Source of the DNA: Exiguobacterium aurantiacum | GTDB lineage: Bacteria > Bacillota > Bacilli > Exiguobacteriales > Exiguobacteriaceae | NCBI RefSeq assembly: GCF_024362205.1 | Contig: NZ_CP101462.1 | Location: 2,948,001-3,012,000, forward strand | Reading direction: 5' to 3' | Length of the DNA stretch: 64,000 nt | In this document: piece by piece, positions 18,502 to 26,623 of the stretch | How positions within the stretch are numbered: the first letter of the stretch is position 1 | How the letters are laid out: every line of letters starts with the position of its first letter | The notes under the pieces: model-generated | The model's database searches: none | Seen by the model: only the letters and a program-made list of their open reading frames with translations | What the model was told of the DNA's origin: nothing | Program-made: the position numbers and the translations under genes

Positions 18502-18828
18502 ATGAATGGCGCCTTGTTCCCACGCACCTCGGTCGGCAAGTGGTCGATTATCCTCATCGGCTTGTTCCTCGCCATGTACGTGCCATTCCTCCTGCTCGAT
18601 AACTTCGATACGACCTTCCACTCGACGCTTTGGAGCGACAACGCTGCGAACATGCTACGGCTCAGCTACATGACCACATTCTTCGTCCTTGGGCTCGGAG
18701 CGTTCGTGACCGGATGGTGGGCCATCTTGAAACAAAAAGAGTACGCCGTGCTCGTCTTCTTCGCGGCCGTTCTCGGCTCCGGACTGTTCGTTTTATTGGT
18801 CATGGAGCTCCTCGGTATTCTCGAGTAG
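18502..18828 (+). CDS. Small three-helix membrane protein (paralogue of the 12606 gene)
   Basis: 108 residues, unknown function, three predicted membrane helices (about 15-35, 55-76, 82-104). It begins with LFPRTSVGKWS, close to the YPQTRPGKWS of the 103-residue protein at 12606, and keeps the GAFVTG motif in the second helix. AAAGAGGTGA lies 6 bases before the ATG. Its terminator is the hairpin into which the downstream IS element has inserted. Confidence 0.75.
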   Translation: MNGALFPRTSVGKWSIILIGLFLAMYVPFLLLDNFDTTFHSTLWSDNAANMLRLSYMTTFFVLGLGAFVTGWWAILKQKEYAVLVFFAAVLGSGLFVLLVMELLGILE

Positions 18829-18837
18829 AAGGCAAAA

Positions 18838-18865
18838 CAAGGAGTTCGCCACAGCGAACTCCTTG
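18838..18865. terminator. Terminator hairpin, left copy of the 28-bp IS target duplication
   Basis: CAAGGAGTTCGC/GCGAACTCCTTG hairpin after the small membrane gene. The identical 28 bp recur at 20561-20588 in the same orientation, flanking the IS element. On the left AAAA precedes it, and on the right TTT follows the second copy, so the ancestral uninterrupted terminator can be rebuilt. Confidence 0.8.
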
Positions 18866-18874
18866 CAGATTGTA

Positions 18875-18915
18875 GACAAAGTCACGTTTCAGGCGAACTG
18901 AAACGTGACTTTGTC
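18875..18915. terminator. Perfect 18-bp hairpin at the left end of the IS element
   Basis: Arms 18875-18892 and 18898-18915 with a GCGAA loop. It stands just downstream of the transposase stop and probably insulates the transposase from read-through; a role in transposition is also possible. Confidence 0.6.
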
Positions 18916-18952
18916 GTTTTCGGGCCTTGAGGCGCTCTGCCCGAGCCCCTTT

Positions 18953-20320
18953 TCAGGCGGGCTGGGCGTTCTTCCATGCCCAGCCCGCCATCTTCTTAAG
19001 ATTGAGGGCAGCAAAAGTAAGCATCGCCTGCATTGAAACTTTTTCAAGTCCCCGATAACGGGTCCAACGCATGCCATGCTTCTCTTTTGCGTCCGCGAAC
19101 ACGCGCTCGACCGTCTGTTTACGACGGTCATAGATGTTGCGGTTCAATTCCGTGTGGCGGAGGTCTTCGACCTCGTCCATATAGGGTTGCCAGAGGTGCC
19201 GCTCGATGATCCGCTGGTGCTTCTGGCTCTTCGTGCACTGCTCGAGCAGCGGGCAGTTCACACAAACCGCAGGATTCGAGACGTACTTGCGTTTCCCCTC
19301 GCGCATCGTCGTGCTGTACGTTAATAACTCGTTGTTTGGGCAGATGTAGACGTCATGGTGCTCGTCGTAGATGAAATCCTTGGTCTTGAAGGCGCCCTTC
19401 TTACCCTTCGGGCGGGTGTATGGGAAGACCGGCAGGATCCCACGGTCAATCAGCAGCTTGGCAATGGCCGGATTTTTATAGGCGGAGTCGGCGGCGACGG
19501 CGAACGGTTGAATCAGGCGGTCGGAGACCTTGTCGAGCAGATCGGGGAACGCTACACTATCGTGCACGTTACCCGGTGTGACGATAGCACCGAGCACGAA
19601 CCCATGGGCGTCGCTCGCCGCATGGACCGAGTAAGCGAACTGCTTCTCACGCTCACCCTTCACGTAATATCCACTCTCAGGGTCTGTCGTGCTGACCTTG
19701 ATTTCCTTCGTCTCCTCCGCCTGATTCTTTTTTGGCCCTAAGGGCTTCTTTCCACTTTCTTCGCGGTCTCGCTCGACCTCGGCATCGAGTTGTTCTTGAT
19801 AGTGCTTCACCTCTTGCCGGACGGTCTTCTTGACGAGCTTCCGCTTGTTTGCGTTCGCTTTGACGTGTGTCGAGTCGACGAATAGGACGGCACGATCGAT
19901 GAACCCTGCGTCAGCAGCCTGTTCAAGGATATGATAGAAGATGTCGTCGAACAAGCTCGTGTACTGGAACCGACGCACATAGTTCTTCCCGAACGTCGAG
20001 AAATGTGGCACCTTGTCCGTGAACCCGAACCCGAGAAACCAACGGTATGCGACGTTCGTCTCGATCTCACGAATCGTCTGTCGCATGGATCGGATACCGA
20101 ACAGGTACTGAAGGAAGGCCATCTTGATCAGGACGACAGGGTCGACGCTTGGCCGGCCACGGTCCTCAGAATATAAGTCCTCCACGAGCGGATAGATGAA
20201 CTCAAAGTCGATCACCGCCTCGATTTTTCGGACCAGATGGTCCGCTGGCACAAGCTCGTCGAGCGTGACCATTTCCAGTTGTGTCCGATTGGTTTCCGAT
20301 TCTGTTGATTTCCTGATCAT
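18953..20320 (-). CDS. IS1182-family DDE transposase
   Basis: About 455-residue transposase. N-terminal DUF772-type domain (DRGRPSVDPVVLIKMAFLQY, FGIRSMRQTIREIETNVAYRWFLG), then a DDE core: Asp in FVDSTHVKANANK, Asp in AADSAYKN, Glu in ERVFADAKEKHGMRWTRYRG, and the cysteine cluster CPNNELL/CVNCPLLEQC. The frame extends to an ATG at 20356, but that ATG overlaps the TATAAT -10; GGAGG 8 bases before the ATG at 20320 indicates MIRKSTES as the true start. No frameshift or stop, so probably active. Confidence 0.9.
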   Translation of the reverse strand: MIRKSTESETNRTQLEMVTLDELVPADHLVRKIEAVIDFEFIYPLVEDLYSEDRGRPSVDPVVLIKMAFLQYLFGIRSMRQTIREIETNVAYRWFLGFGFTDKVPHFSTFGKNYVRRFQYTSLFDDIFYHILEQAADAGFIDRAVLFVDSTHVKANANKRKLVKKTVRQEVKHYQEQLDAEVERDREESGKKPLGPKKNQAEETKEIKVSTTDPESGYYVKGEREKQFAYSVHAASDAHGFVLGAIVTPGNVHDSVAFPDLLDKVSDRLIQPFAVAADSAYKNPAIAKLLIDRGILPVFPYTRPKGKKGAFKTKDFIYDEHHDVYICPNNELLTYSTTMREGKRKYVSNPAVCVNCPLLEQCTKSQKHQRIIERHLWQPYMDEVEDLRHTELNRNIYDRRKQTVERVFADAKEKHGMRWTRYRGLEKVSMQAMLTFAALNLKKMAGWAWKNAQPA

Positions 20321-20424
20321 CCGATTCGCCTCCATAACTGTTTCTATATCTCCCATTATAAAAAAGCGACGACGTTACGAAAAGAGGGATTGATGCGTGG
20401 GCCGACTGCGGGCACGCGAGACTT

Positions 20425-20505
20425 CCAGGGGATTAGCAAGCAAAGGGAGACCCAGCAGCGACAAAGTCGCGATGCGGCTCCCTGCTTGCCCCCAGAAAAG
20501 CGAGC
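20425..20505. repeat. Nested inverted repeats near the right end of the IS element
   Basis: GCAAGCA...TGCTTGC encloses GGGAG...CTCCC and an inner GCGAC-AAA-GTCGC hairpin. Non-coding subterminal structure belonging to the element. Confidence 0.5.
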
Positions 20506-20560
20506 TGTGCCCGGTCGGGCAAATAAAAAAGACTGCAGACAATGTTTTGTCTACAGTCTG

Positions 20561-20588
20561 CAAGGAGTTCGCCACAGCGAACTCCTTG
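20561..20588. terminator. Terminator hairpin, right copy of the 28-bp IS target duplication
   Basis: Identical to 18838-18865. It lies directly after the stop of the subtilase gene (minus strand), so termination of that gene has been preserved after the insertion. Confidence 0.8.
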
Positions 20589-20600
20589 TTTCATGTGTAC

Positions 20601-22322
20601 TTATTTGACAACGACGTGTTTCATCTGACTCGCGCGACCTTTCGCGTCCTCGATGTGGATCGAGAGGCGCTCCCCTTTTTTAAGGGTGCGTGTCTTCGTG
20701 ACGAACGTTCCCGTGAGGCCGGTCGTCCCTTTTCCGATGACTCGGCGCTTCGCGTCTCGGACGATGACCGTCATTCCCGCATCCGCGCGACCCGATACTT
20801 GCTTCGCGTTCGCACGTGGTGTCGAGACGGTCGGTTGTTTCGCACGGGCACCTTTCACGACGAGGAGACGTTCGCTCGAGACGAGCTTCCCGTTGCTATA
20901 GACGACACGGAGAATCGTGCCTTCTTTTTTGGCCCCAATGTTCAACGCGATACGAGCCTGTTTCGATGTTCCGGCCGCAAGACGTTTCTCGCCGTTATAG
21001 ACCGTCACTTTCGTCCCGCTCTGCACACTAGCGGCAAACACCGTCGAATTGTCACGGACGACGCCTGGCTTGGCGTAGAGACGGAGCATCGAAGCCGCAT
21101 GATGCACGTTGACCTTGCCGTAGCCGCTGATGTAATCAAAGTTGAACGGAAATTCTTTTTCCGAGTCTTCCATGAAATAGTCAAGCCCGTCTTCATAGCT
21201 CATCCCACCTATCGCATCCCCGCCAGAGAAAGCAAGCGGCTCTGCCGTACGATGGAGCAATTGACGAATCTCTTCGACTTTGAGTGCCGGACGTGTCGAT
21301 AGCAGTAATCCAACGACAGCCGAGACGTGTGGCGTCACCATACTCGTGCCGTCCATATAGACGACGTTTCCGTTCGGGACGAGACTCGCGACTTTCGTGC
21401 CCGGCGCCACGACATCGACCCCATACCCGTAATTCGAGTAATCCGAGACGATGCCGAACGTGTTCGTCGCACCGACCGAAATCGTATACTTCGATGAAGC
21501 TGGGTACGACAGGCTTGAATCGCCATCATTCCCCGTTGCCGCCACGACGACGACACCGCGGTCATAAGCGTACTTCAACATGTAGCCGATCGTCCGGCTC
21601 TCGCTGCCGCCAAGGCTCATGTTGATGACTTTGGCACCGGCATCGACGGCATACTTGATCCCGAGCGCGATCTGTTCCGTATCCCCAGAACCACTCGCGT
21701 CTAGCACTTTGACCGGGAGAATCGAGACAGCAGGCATGATTCCGCGCATCGATGTCCCGTTATTTTGAATCGCACCGATGACGCCGGCCACGTGTGTCCC
21801 GTGCCCGTGATCGTCAAGCGCGCTGCCTTCCCCGTTCGGGTCGACAAAATTCTTCTCGTTGGCGATATCGACACGTCCTTTGAAATCAAGGAGGCGATAA
21901 TCGACACCCGTATCAAGGACGGCGACTTTCACCGAACGGACCGGCAATTTGAGAGCCTCATACGCATCGAGTCCGATTCCGGCTTCCTGGAACGGCTGCA
22001 ACACCGATTTCGGGTTGAGTGACCATTGATAGTCGTAACTCGTATCAGCCATGAACGCTTGATACGTCTGAACCGGCTCGATGAATTCGATATTCGTGTC
22101 ACGCTCAAGCGTCGTCTTGGCCGTCGCCTGCGTTTTCGTGCTCGCCGACTCGACATTGACGACCGCGAAGTGGTCACCTGGGCGACCGATATCGATCTGT
22201 TCTGCCGAGACGTTCGACAACGCGTTCATCTTCCCGATCGATTTGCTCGGTGACGACTTGTATTTGACGATATAACGCGGGGCATCATCAACTTCAATCG
22301 ATACCCCGAATTTACCCATCAT
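20601..22322 (-). CDS. Subtilisin-like serine protease (S8), no signal peptide seen
   Basis: 573-residue S8 peptidase. An inhibitor-I9-like propeptide covers residues ~15-85 (RYIVKYK...FIEPVQTYQ). The catalytic triad is intact: Asp137 (VAVLDTG), His174 (HGHGTHVAG), Ser327 (MDGTSMVTP); oxyanion Asn265 (AATGNDG). A C-terminal bacterial-Ig-like module (~485-573) resembles those of secreted or wall-associated proteases. No secretion signal precedes the propeptide: the frame begins MMGKFGVSIEVDD and an in-frame TGA lies 12 codons upstream. The gene may be 5'-truncated, or the protein may act inside the cell. No good ribosome site stands before the ATG, which supports truncation. Confidence 0.85.
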   Translation of the reverse strand: MMGKFGVSIEVDDAPRYIVKYKSSPSKSIGKMNALSNVSAEQIDIGRPGDHFAVVNVESASTKTQATAKTTLERDTNIEFIEPVQTYQAFMADTSYDYQWSLNPKSVLQPFQEAGIGLDAYEALKLPVRSVKVAVLDTGVDYRLLDFKGRVDIANEKNFVDPNGEGSALDDHGHGTHVAGVIGAIQNNGTSMRGIMPAVSILPVKVLDASGSGDTEQIALGIKYAVDAGAKVINMSLGGSESRTIGYMLKYAYDRGVVVVAATGNDGDSSLSYPASSKYTISVGATNTFGIVSDYSNYGYGVDVVAPGTKVASLVPNGNVVYMDGTSMVTPHVSAVVGLLLSTRPALKVEEIRQLLHRTAEPLAFSGGDAIGGMSYEDGLDYFMEDSEKEFPFNFDYISGYGKVNVHHAASMLRLYAKPGVVRDNSTVFAASVQSGTKVTVYNGEKRLAAGTSKQARIALNIGAKKEGTILRVVYSNGKLVSSERLLVVKGARAKQPTVSTPRANAKQVSGRADAGMTVIVRDAKRRVIGKGTTGLTGTFVTKTRTLKKGERLSIHIEDAKGRASQMKHVVVK

Positions 22323-22428
22323 GGCTTGAAGGTTCCAAAAATTAACTCCAAAAAATCACTTCATTTCATTATTTTAGGAAACACTCAATTTGTCTATCTC
22401 TGCTATGGTTTTTTCGAAAAGTAATATG

Positions 22429-22457
22429 AAAAAGGTCAGAGGAATTTCCTCTGACCT
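22429..22457 (-). terminator. Terminator of the short-chain dehydrogenase gene
   Basis: An 11-bp perfect stem (22433-22443 and 22447-22457) followed on the minus strand by T5. Confidence 0.8.
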
Positions 22458-22473
22458 GAACAAGTGATTTTTC

Positions 22474-23223
22474 TTATTTGGCCGTGACACCGCCGTCGAC
22501 CGGAAGTTCGATTCCGGTGATATGGTTCGCCTCGTCCGATGCGAGGAATAAGACGGCTGCCGCCACTTCACCCGCCTGACCGAGATGCGGCAAGGCAATT
22601 TGGTTCAAGAAATGCTGTTTATAATCCGGATGCTCCATATGGGGCGCACTCATCGGTGTCACGATATAACCCGGATGGACCGAGTTGACGCGAATGTTGT
22701 GTTTTCCGTAATCGACGGCCGCAGCCTTTGTGAGTGAGCGAACGGCCCCTTTTGAGGCCGTATATGCACCGGCACCCGCCATACCTGTTAATGCTGAGAT
22801 TGACGAGATGTTGACGATCGAACCGCCGCCATTATGCTCCATGAGCGGGATGGCATATTGCGTCCCGAGCATGACGCCATCGATATTGATTCGATACGTC
22901 CGTGCCCAGTCGTCCTCGGTCTGTTCCAAGAACGGTTTTGCAAGCGCGATGCCCGCATTGTTGACAAGAATATCGAGCTTCCCGCACACCGATTGGACTT
23001 CATCATAAATTCTTTCCCAATCACTGCGCGAAGTGACGTCGTGCTGAAGCGCGACCGCCTCTCCTCCGTTCGCCCGGATTGTTTCGACGACACGTGTCAC
23101 CGCGTCAACATTGATGTCCGTCGCGACGACGGTCGCTCCTTCGCGTGCGAACAGTCTGGCCGTCTCCTCACCCATACCACTGCCTGCCCCCGTAATGACC
23201 GCTACTTTCCCCGTTAACCGCAT
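22474..23223 (-). CDS. Short-chain dehydrogenase/reductase
   Basis: NAD(P)-dependent SDR of classical type, about 249 residues. Cofactor motif TGAGSGMG, structural NNAG, active-site Ser in NISSISA, and YxxxK as YTASKG; C terminus with the usual GIELPVDGG. Substrate unknown; likely a 3-oxoacyl or alcohol dehydrogenase-like role. The frame extends to 23295, but that runs through the operator. GGAG precedes the ATG at 23223, where the Rossmann fold begins. Divergent from the TetR gene with a palindrome between them. Confidence 0.9.
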   Translation of the reverse strand: MRLTGKVAVITGAGSGMGEETARLFAREGATVVATDINVDAVTRVVETIRANGGEAVALQHDVTSRSDWERIYDEVQSVCGKLDILVNNAGIALAKPFLEQTEDDWARTYRINIDGVMLGTQYAIPLMEHNGGGSIVNISSISALTGMAGAGAYTASKGAVRSLTKAAAVDYGKHNIRVNSVHPGYIVTPMSAPHMEHPDYKQHFLNQIALPHLGQAGEVAAAVLFLASDEANHITGIELPVDGGVTAK

Positions 23224-23247
23224 GATTCCAGCTCCAATCTTAAATTG

Positions 23248-23264
23248 TGATAGTCTAACTATCA
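23248..23264. promoter_or_regulatory. TetR-type operator between the SDR and tetR genes
   Basis: TGATAGT-CTA-ACTATCA, a 17-bp perfect-arm palindrome in the divergent intergenic region. Size and place fit a site for the neighbouring TetR regulator acting on both genes. Confidence 0.6.
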
Positions 23265-23345
23265 TAATAGTAGTCGATGCACATTCGATTCTCAACGAAA
23301 CTGCTTCAAAGCGTTATAATGACAAGAGAATGAAGAGGTGATGAC

Positions 23346-23972
23346 ATGAGTAAACGTCAACAAAACAAAGAAGAACGGTTAAATCGGATCATCAGTCAGG
23401 CTGAAATCCTGTTTCTAAAAGACGGGTTCGAGCGCGTCCAAATGCAGGACATCGCTGACGCCGCCGAAATCGGGGTCGCGACACTGTTTCGCTATTTCCC
23501 GAAAAAAGATCAGTTGATTGTCGCCGCGGCTGTCCGCAACTTGGCGCCGACGCTCGACGCATTCAAGGAACTGACGAGCCGGTCAGGAGATGCGTACTCG
23601 CGACTCGAGGCAATCCTTGACTATTTGCTCGACCAACAAATGAAACGGACGAGTCACTCTCGCTTCCGTGAAGCGTTTGAGAGTTACGCCTCGTTCGTCC
23701 CCAGTCCTCTACCGGGCATCGACGACTACATCGGACTACAGCGCGAGATTATGGAGACGCTCGAACCGCTCATTGAGGCTGGGAAGACGGACGGCTCACT
23801 TCGAAGTGACATCGACGTGAAAACGACCGTCGTCACCGTCATCAATGCGTTCGGGACGTTCGGCAACAATATCATTTTGAAGTCTCACATCAGTTATTTA
23901 GAGGACGATATCGAACCGCACATCCAACAACGGGTGTTGCGAGAGATGCTCCTATCATATGTGCGGCCATAA
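23346..23972 (+). CDS. TetR/AcrR family transcriptional regulator
   Basis: 208-residue repressor. N-terminal TetR helix-turn-helix (residues ~15-60; VQMQDIADAAEIGVATLFRYFPKKDQLI is the signature stretch). The C-terminal ligand-binding domain is of unknown specificity. Probably represses the divergent SDR gene and itself through the palindrome at 23248. TATAAT at 23315-23320 gives a -10 and GAGGTGATG precedes the ATG. Confidence 0.9.
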   Translation: MSKRQQNKEERLNRIISQAEILFLKDGFERVQMQDIADAAEIGVATLFRYFPKKDQLIVAAAVRNLAPTLDAFKELTSRSGDAYSRLEAILDYLLDQQMKRTSHSRFREAFESYASFVPSPLPGIDDYIGLQREIMETLEPLIEAGKTDGSLRSDIDVKTTVVTVINAFGTFGNNIILKSHISYLEDDIEPHIQQRVLREMLLSYVRP

Positions 23973-23974
23973 CG

Positions 23975-24000
23975 AAAGCCCCTTCGCGTGAAGGGGCTTT
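23975..24000. terminator. Shared terminator of the tetR and VOC genes
   Basis: An 11-bp perfect stem AAAGCCCCTTC/GAAGGGGCTTT with a GCGT loop, between convergent genes. Confidence 0.85.
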
Positions 24001-24379
24001 ATTCGTGCAGTTCGAGCGGCAGACCGTCTGGGTCGAAGAAGAACGTCATCTTCTCGCCCGTGAACGTGTCAAACCGAATCGGTTCCGTCGTGACACCGTG
24101 CGTATTCAGTTCGGCGACGACCGACTCGATGTCGTCGACTTTGAAGGCGAGATGACGGAGCCCGCACGCCTCCGGGAAGCTCGGCCGTTTCGGGCTATCC
24201 GGTTTGATGAACAGCTCAAGCTCGTACGCGCCGAGCCGCAGGTCGATCTTGTGATCGCCTTTGTCCGGACGATGATGCTCGCGGATGACGTCGAAACCAA
24301 GGATATCGATGTAGAACCGCTTCGCCTCGTCATAGTTCGAGGCGATAATCGCCACGTGATGGATTGTATGTAGCTCCAT
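23999..24379 (-). CDS. VOC family (glyoxalase I-like) protein
   Basis: 126-residue single vicinal-oxygen-chelate protein of the GloA2/YaeR/YwbC-like group. Metal-ligand-type positions: His in IHHVAIIASNY, Glu in AYELELF, His in LRHLAFKVDD, Glu at the C terminus in LPLELHE. It could be a glyoxalase-like lyase; the substrate is unproven. The frame extends upstream to 24463, but that part lies in the leader hairpin. GGGGGA stands before the ATG at 24379. Expressed from a distant promoter through a leader with an intrinsic terminator. Confidence 0.85.
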   Translation of the reverse strand: MELHTIHHVAIIASNYDEAKRFYIDILGFDVIREHHRPDKGDHKIDLRLGAYELELFIKPDSPKRPSFPEACGLRHLAFKVDDIESVVAELNTHGVTTEPIRFDTFTGEKMTFFFDPDGLPLELHE

Positions 24380-24514
24380 AAAAATCCCCCATATACAAAA
24401 AAATGAGCACCTCTCACTAGAGGTGCTCTCGAAAAGTCTACCGCGTCGAACCACGCTCCACAACGTGCTCCCGAAGGAATGTCCGCCGTCTTACATAGAC
24501 CAGCTCATCGCATG
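24380..24514 (-). ncRNA. Candidate attenuator/riboswitch leader of the VOC gene
   Basis: From a clear promoter (24521-24549) to the VOC start there are about 135 untranslated bases. Just before the ribosome site stands a perfect 10-bp terminator (24405-24428) with T7. An upstream GAGCAC segment (minus strand, 24470-24465) could pair with the terminator's 3' arm GTGCTC, giving an antiterminator. A GTCTA/TAGAC pair could close an upstream aptamer-like domain. No match to riboswitch or T-box consensus that I recognise. Confidence 0.5.
24397..24428 (-). terminator. Intrinsic terminator inside the VOC leader
   Basis: GAGCACCTCT/AGAGGTGCTC stem with a 4-nt loop, followed on the minus strand by ATTTTTTT. 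It lies 18 bases before the VOC start codon. Confidence 0.75.
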
Positions 24515-24520
24515 TACTCA

Positions 24521-24549
24521 ACTATAGGCGAATCCGGCCCCCGCGTCAA
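24521..24549 (-). promoter_or_regulatory. Promoter of the VOC leader
   Basis: On the minus strand TTGACG, 17-bp spacer, TATAGT. It diverges from the htpG promoter about 20 bp away. Confidence 0.65.
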
Positions 24550-24567
24550 TCTTTTGTTTGAATCGGG

Positions 24568-24630
24568 TTGACATCTTCCTAAAAATTAGGATAATCAATA
24601 GTGTTAGCACTCTTATTGACAGAGTGCCAA
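24568..24630 (+). promoter_or_regulatory. htpG promoter with CIRCE element
   Basis: TTGACA (24568-24573), 16-bp spacer, GATAAT (24590-24595). TTAGCACTC-N9-GAGTGCCAA (24604-24630) follows, matching the HrcA operator CIRCE with one mismatch. Confidence 0.9.
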
Positions 24631-24658
24631 AATCGAACAAATAAAAAGGAGAACGATC

Positions 24659-26527
24659 ATGACAAAGAAACAGTTTCAAGCCGAATCGAAACGAATTTTA
24701 GAGTTGATGGTCCACTCAATCTATACGCATAAGGACATCTTCCTCCGTGAGCTCATCTCGAACGCGAGTGACGCCATCGACAAGATGTATTACCGGGCCT
24801 TATCGGATGAGGCGATCGACTTCAATAAGGACGACTACTTCATTAAAATCGAGCTCGATAAAGACGCCCGCACGATCACTATCCGCGACACCGGAATCGG
24901 GATGACGGACGACGAGCTCGAGTCGAACCTTGGAATCATCGCCAAGAGCGGTTCGCTCGCGATGAAGCAGGCGACGAAGATGGAAGAAGATCACAGCCTC
25001 ATCGGTCAATTCGGCGTCGGCTTCTACTCGGCGTTCATGGTGGCCGACCGTGTGATTGTCCGCACCCGCTCGGTCGACAGCGAACAAGGCTACTTGTGGG
25101 AATCGGAAGGCACAGACGGCTATACGATCGAGCCAATCGACAAGACAGACGTCGGGACCGAGATCACGTTGCACGTGAAAACCGACACAGACGACGAGAC
25201 GTATTCGACGTTCCTCGAAGAATACGAGATTCGGTCGCTCATCAAGAAGCACTCGGACTTCATCCGCTATCCGATCAAGCTCGACGTGACGAAACACCGT
25301 CAAAAAGACGACTCAGAAGAGTACGAGGACTATATCGAAGAAGAGACGGTCAACAGCATGGTGCCGATTTGGCGCAAACGGAAGAGCGAGCTCTCGGACG
25401 AGGACTACAAGACGTTCTATCACGAGAAACGCTACGGCTTCGACGAGCCGCTCAAACACCTTCACTTGAACGTCGACGGTTCCATCCGGTATCAGTCGAT
25501 TCTCTACCTCCCATCGACGGTCCCGTTCGACTATTACACGAAAGAGTTTGAGAAAGGGCTCGAGCTATATTCGAACGGCGTCTTGATCATGGAGAAATCG
25601 CCTGACCTGCTCCCGGACTATTTCGGTTTCGTCAAAGGGATGGTCGACTCGGAAGACCTATCGCTCAACATTTCCCGGGAGATGCTGCAACAAGACCGAC
25701 AGCTCCGCGTCATCGCCAAGAACGTGAAGTCGAAAATTAAAGGTATGCTCGAGAAGATGCTCCAAAACGAGCGCGAGGATTACGAGAAGTTCTTCGAGTC
25801 ATTCGGCCGTCAAATCAAGTTCGGCGTCTACGACCAGTTCGGCGCTGCCAAGGACGACTTGAAAGACTTGCTCTTGTTCCACTCGTCGAACGAGAAGAAG
25901 CTCGTCACGCTCAAAGAGTACGTCGAACGCATGAAAGACGACCAGAAGTACATCTATTACGCGACGGGTGAATCGATTCACCGCATCGACCTCCTCCCTC
26001 AGGCGGAACGCTTGAAAGAAGAAGGGTTCGAGATTCTCTATTTCACTGAAGAAATCGACGAGTTCGCCATCAAGATGCTCCAGTCGTATGACGACAAAGA
26101 GTTCAAGTCGATCGCGAGCGGGGACCTCGGGCTCGATGACGAGGCGGCCAATTCGCTCAACGAGGACAACAAGGACTTGTTCGCCTTCATGAAACAAGAA
26201 CTTGGCGACCGTGTTAAAGAAGTGCGCGCCTCGACACGCCTCAAGTCACATCCGGTCTGCTTGACGGTCGCTGGCGACGTCTCGATCGAGATGGAGAAGA
26301 TTTTGAACACGATGCCGAACGGTGGCGGTATGAAAGCGGAGAAAGTGCTTGAAGTGAACGCCGACCACGCCATCTTCCAAACGTTACAACGCGTCTATAC
26401 AGAAGATGAGGCGAAAGCGAAACAGTATACTGATTTGCTCTATCAGCAAGCGCTCCTCATCGAAGGGCTACCGATTGAAGATCCGGTCGCCTATTCGAAT
26501 GCGGTGTGCGCGTTGATGGCGGAGTAA
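24659..26527 (+). CDS. htpG: Molecular chaperone HtpG (Hsp90)
   Basis: ATP-dependent Hsp90 chaperone, 622 residues, cytoplasmic. The N-terminal GHKL ATPase has [23 protein letters not shown] and [17 protein letters not shown]; the middle domain has NISREMLQQ; the C-terminal dimerisation domain ends without MEEVD, as in bacteria. Full length. AAAGGAGAACG precedes the ATG. The CIRCE operator places it under HrcA heat-shock control. Confidence 0.97.
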   Translation: MTKKQFQAESKRILELMVHSIYTHKDIFLRELISNASDAIDKMYYRALSDEAIDFNKDDYFIKIELDKDARTITIRDTGIGMTDDELESNLGIIAKSGSLAMKQATKMEEDHSLIGQFGVGFYSAFMVADRVIVRTRSVDSEQGYLWESEGTDGYTIEPIDKTDVGTEITLHVKTDTDDETYSTFLEEYEIRSLIKKHSDFIRYPIKLDVTKHRQKDDSEEYEDYIEEETVNSMVPIWRKRKSELSDEDYKTFYHEKRYGFDEPLKHLHLNVDGSIRYQSILYLPSTVPFDYYTKEFEKGLELYSNGVLIMEKSPDLLPDYFGFVKGMVDSEDLSLNISREMLQQDRQLRVIAKNVKSKIKGMLEKMLQNEREDYEKFFESFGRQIKFGVYDQFGAAKDDLKDLLLFHSSNEKKLVTLKEYVERMKDDQKYIYYATGESIHRIDLLPQAERLKEEGFEILYFTEEIDEFAIKMLQSYDDKEFKSIASGDLGLDDEAANSLNEDNKDLFAFMKQELGDRVKEVRASTRLKSHPVCLTVAGDVSIEMEKILNTMPNGGGMKAEKVLEVNADHAIFQTLQRVYTEDEAKAKQYTDLLYQQALLIEGLPIEDPVAYSNAVCALMAE

Positions 26528-26532
26528 TGGAA

Positions 26533-26558
26533 AGGCAGAGGGTGTCCTCTGTCTTTTT
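26533..26558 (+). terminator. Terminator of htpG
   Basis: GGCAGAGG/CCTCTGTC stem with a GTGT loop and T5. Confidence 0.8.
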
Positions 26559-26623
26559 CATTTATTCGTATGGAGACGTGATACAATTTAACGTAGAAGA
26601 AATTCTTGGGAATGAGGTGTCAT

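Larger units (their letters stand above)
18866..20560 (-). mobile_element. IS1182-family insertion sequence, complete
   Basis: A 1695-bp element with one transposase gene. Terminal inverted repeats of about 15 bp read CAGATTGTAGACAAA at the left and CAGACTGTAGACAAA (reverse complement) at the right, one mismatch. It is flanked by identical 28-bp direct repeats that are a whole terminator hairpin. An 18-bp perfect hairpin follows the left end, and nested inverted repeats precede the right end. Intact ends and an intact transposase suggest recent insertion. Confidence 0.85.

Noticed and set aside
20397-21302. 301-codon plus-strand frame crossing the IS right end and the subtilase
   Set aside because: It spans the IS end, the target duplication and antisense protease sequence, so it cannot be an old gene; no start signals.
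24380-24514. T-box reading of the VOC leader
   Set aside because: A TGG...CGCGG stretch precedes the terminator, but the invariant TGGNACCGCG is absent and the leader is shorter than normal T-boxes.
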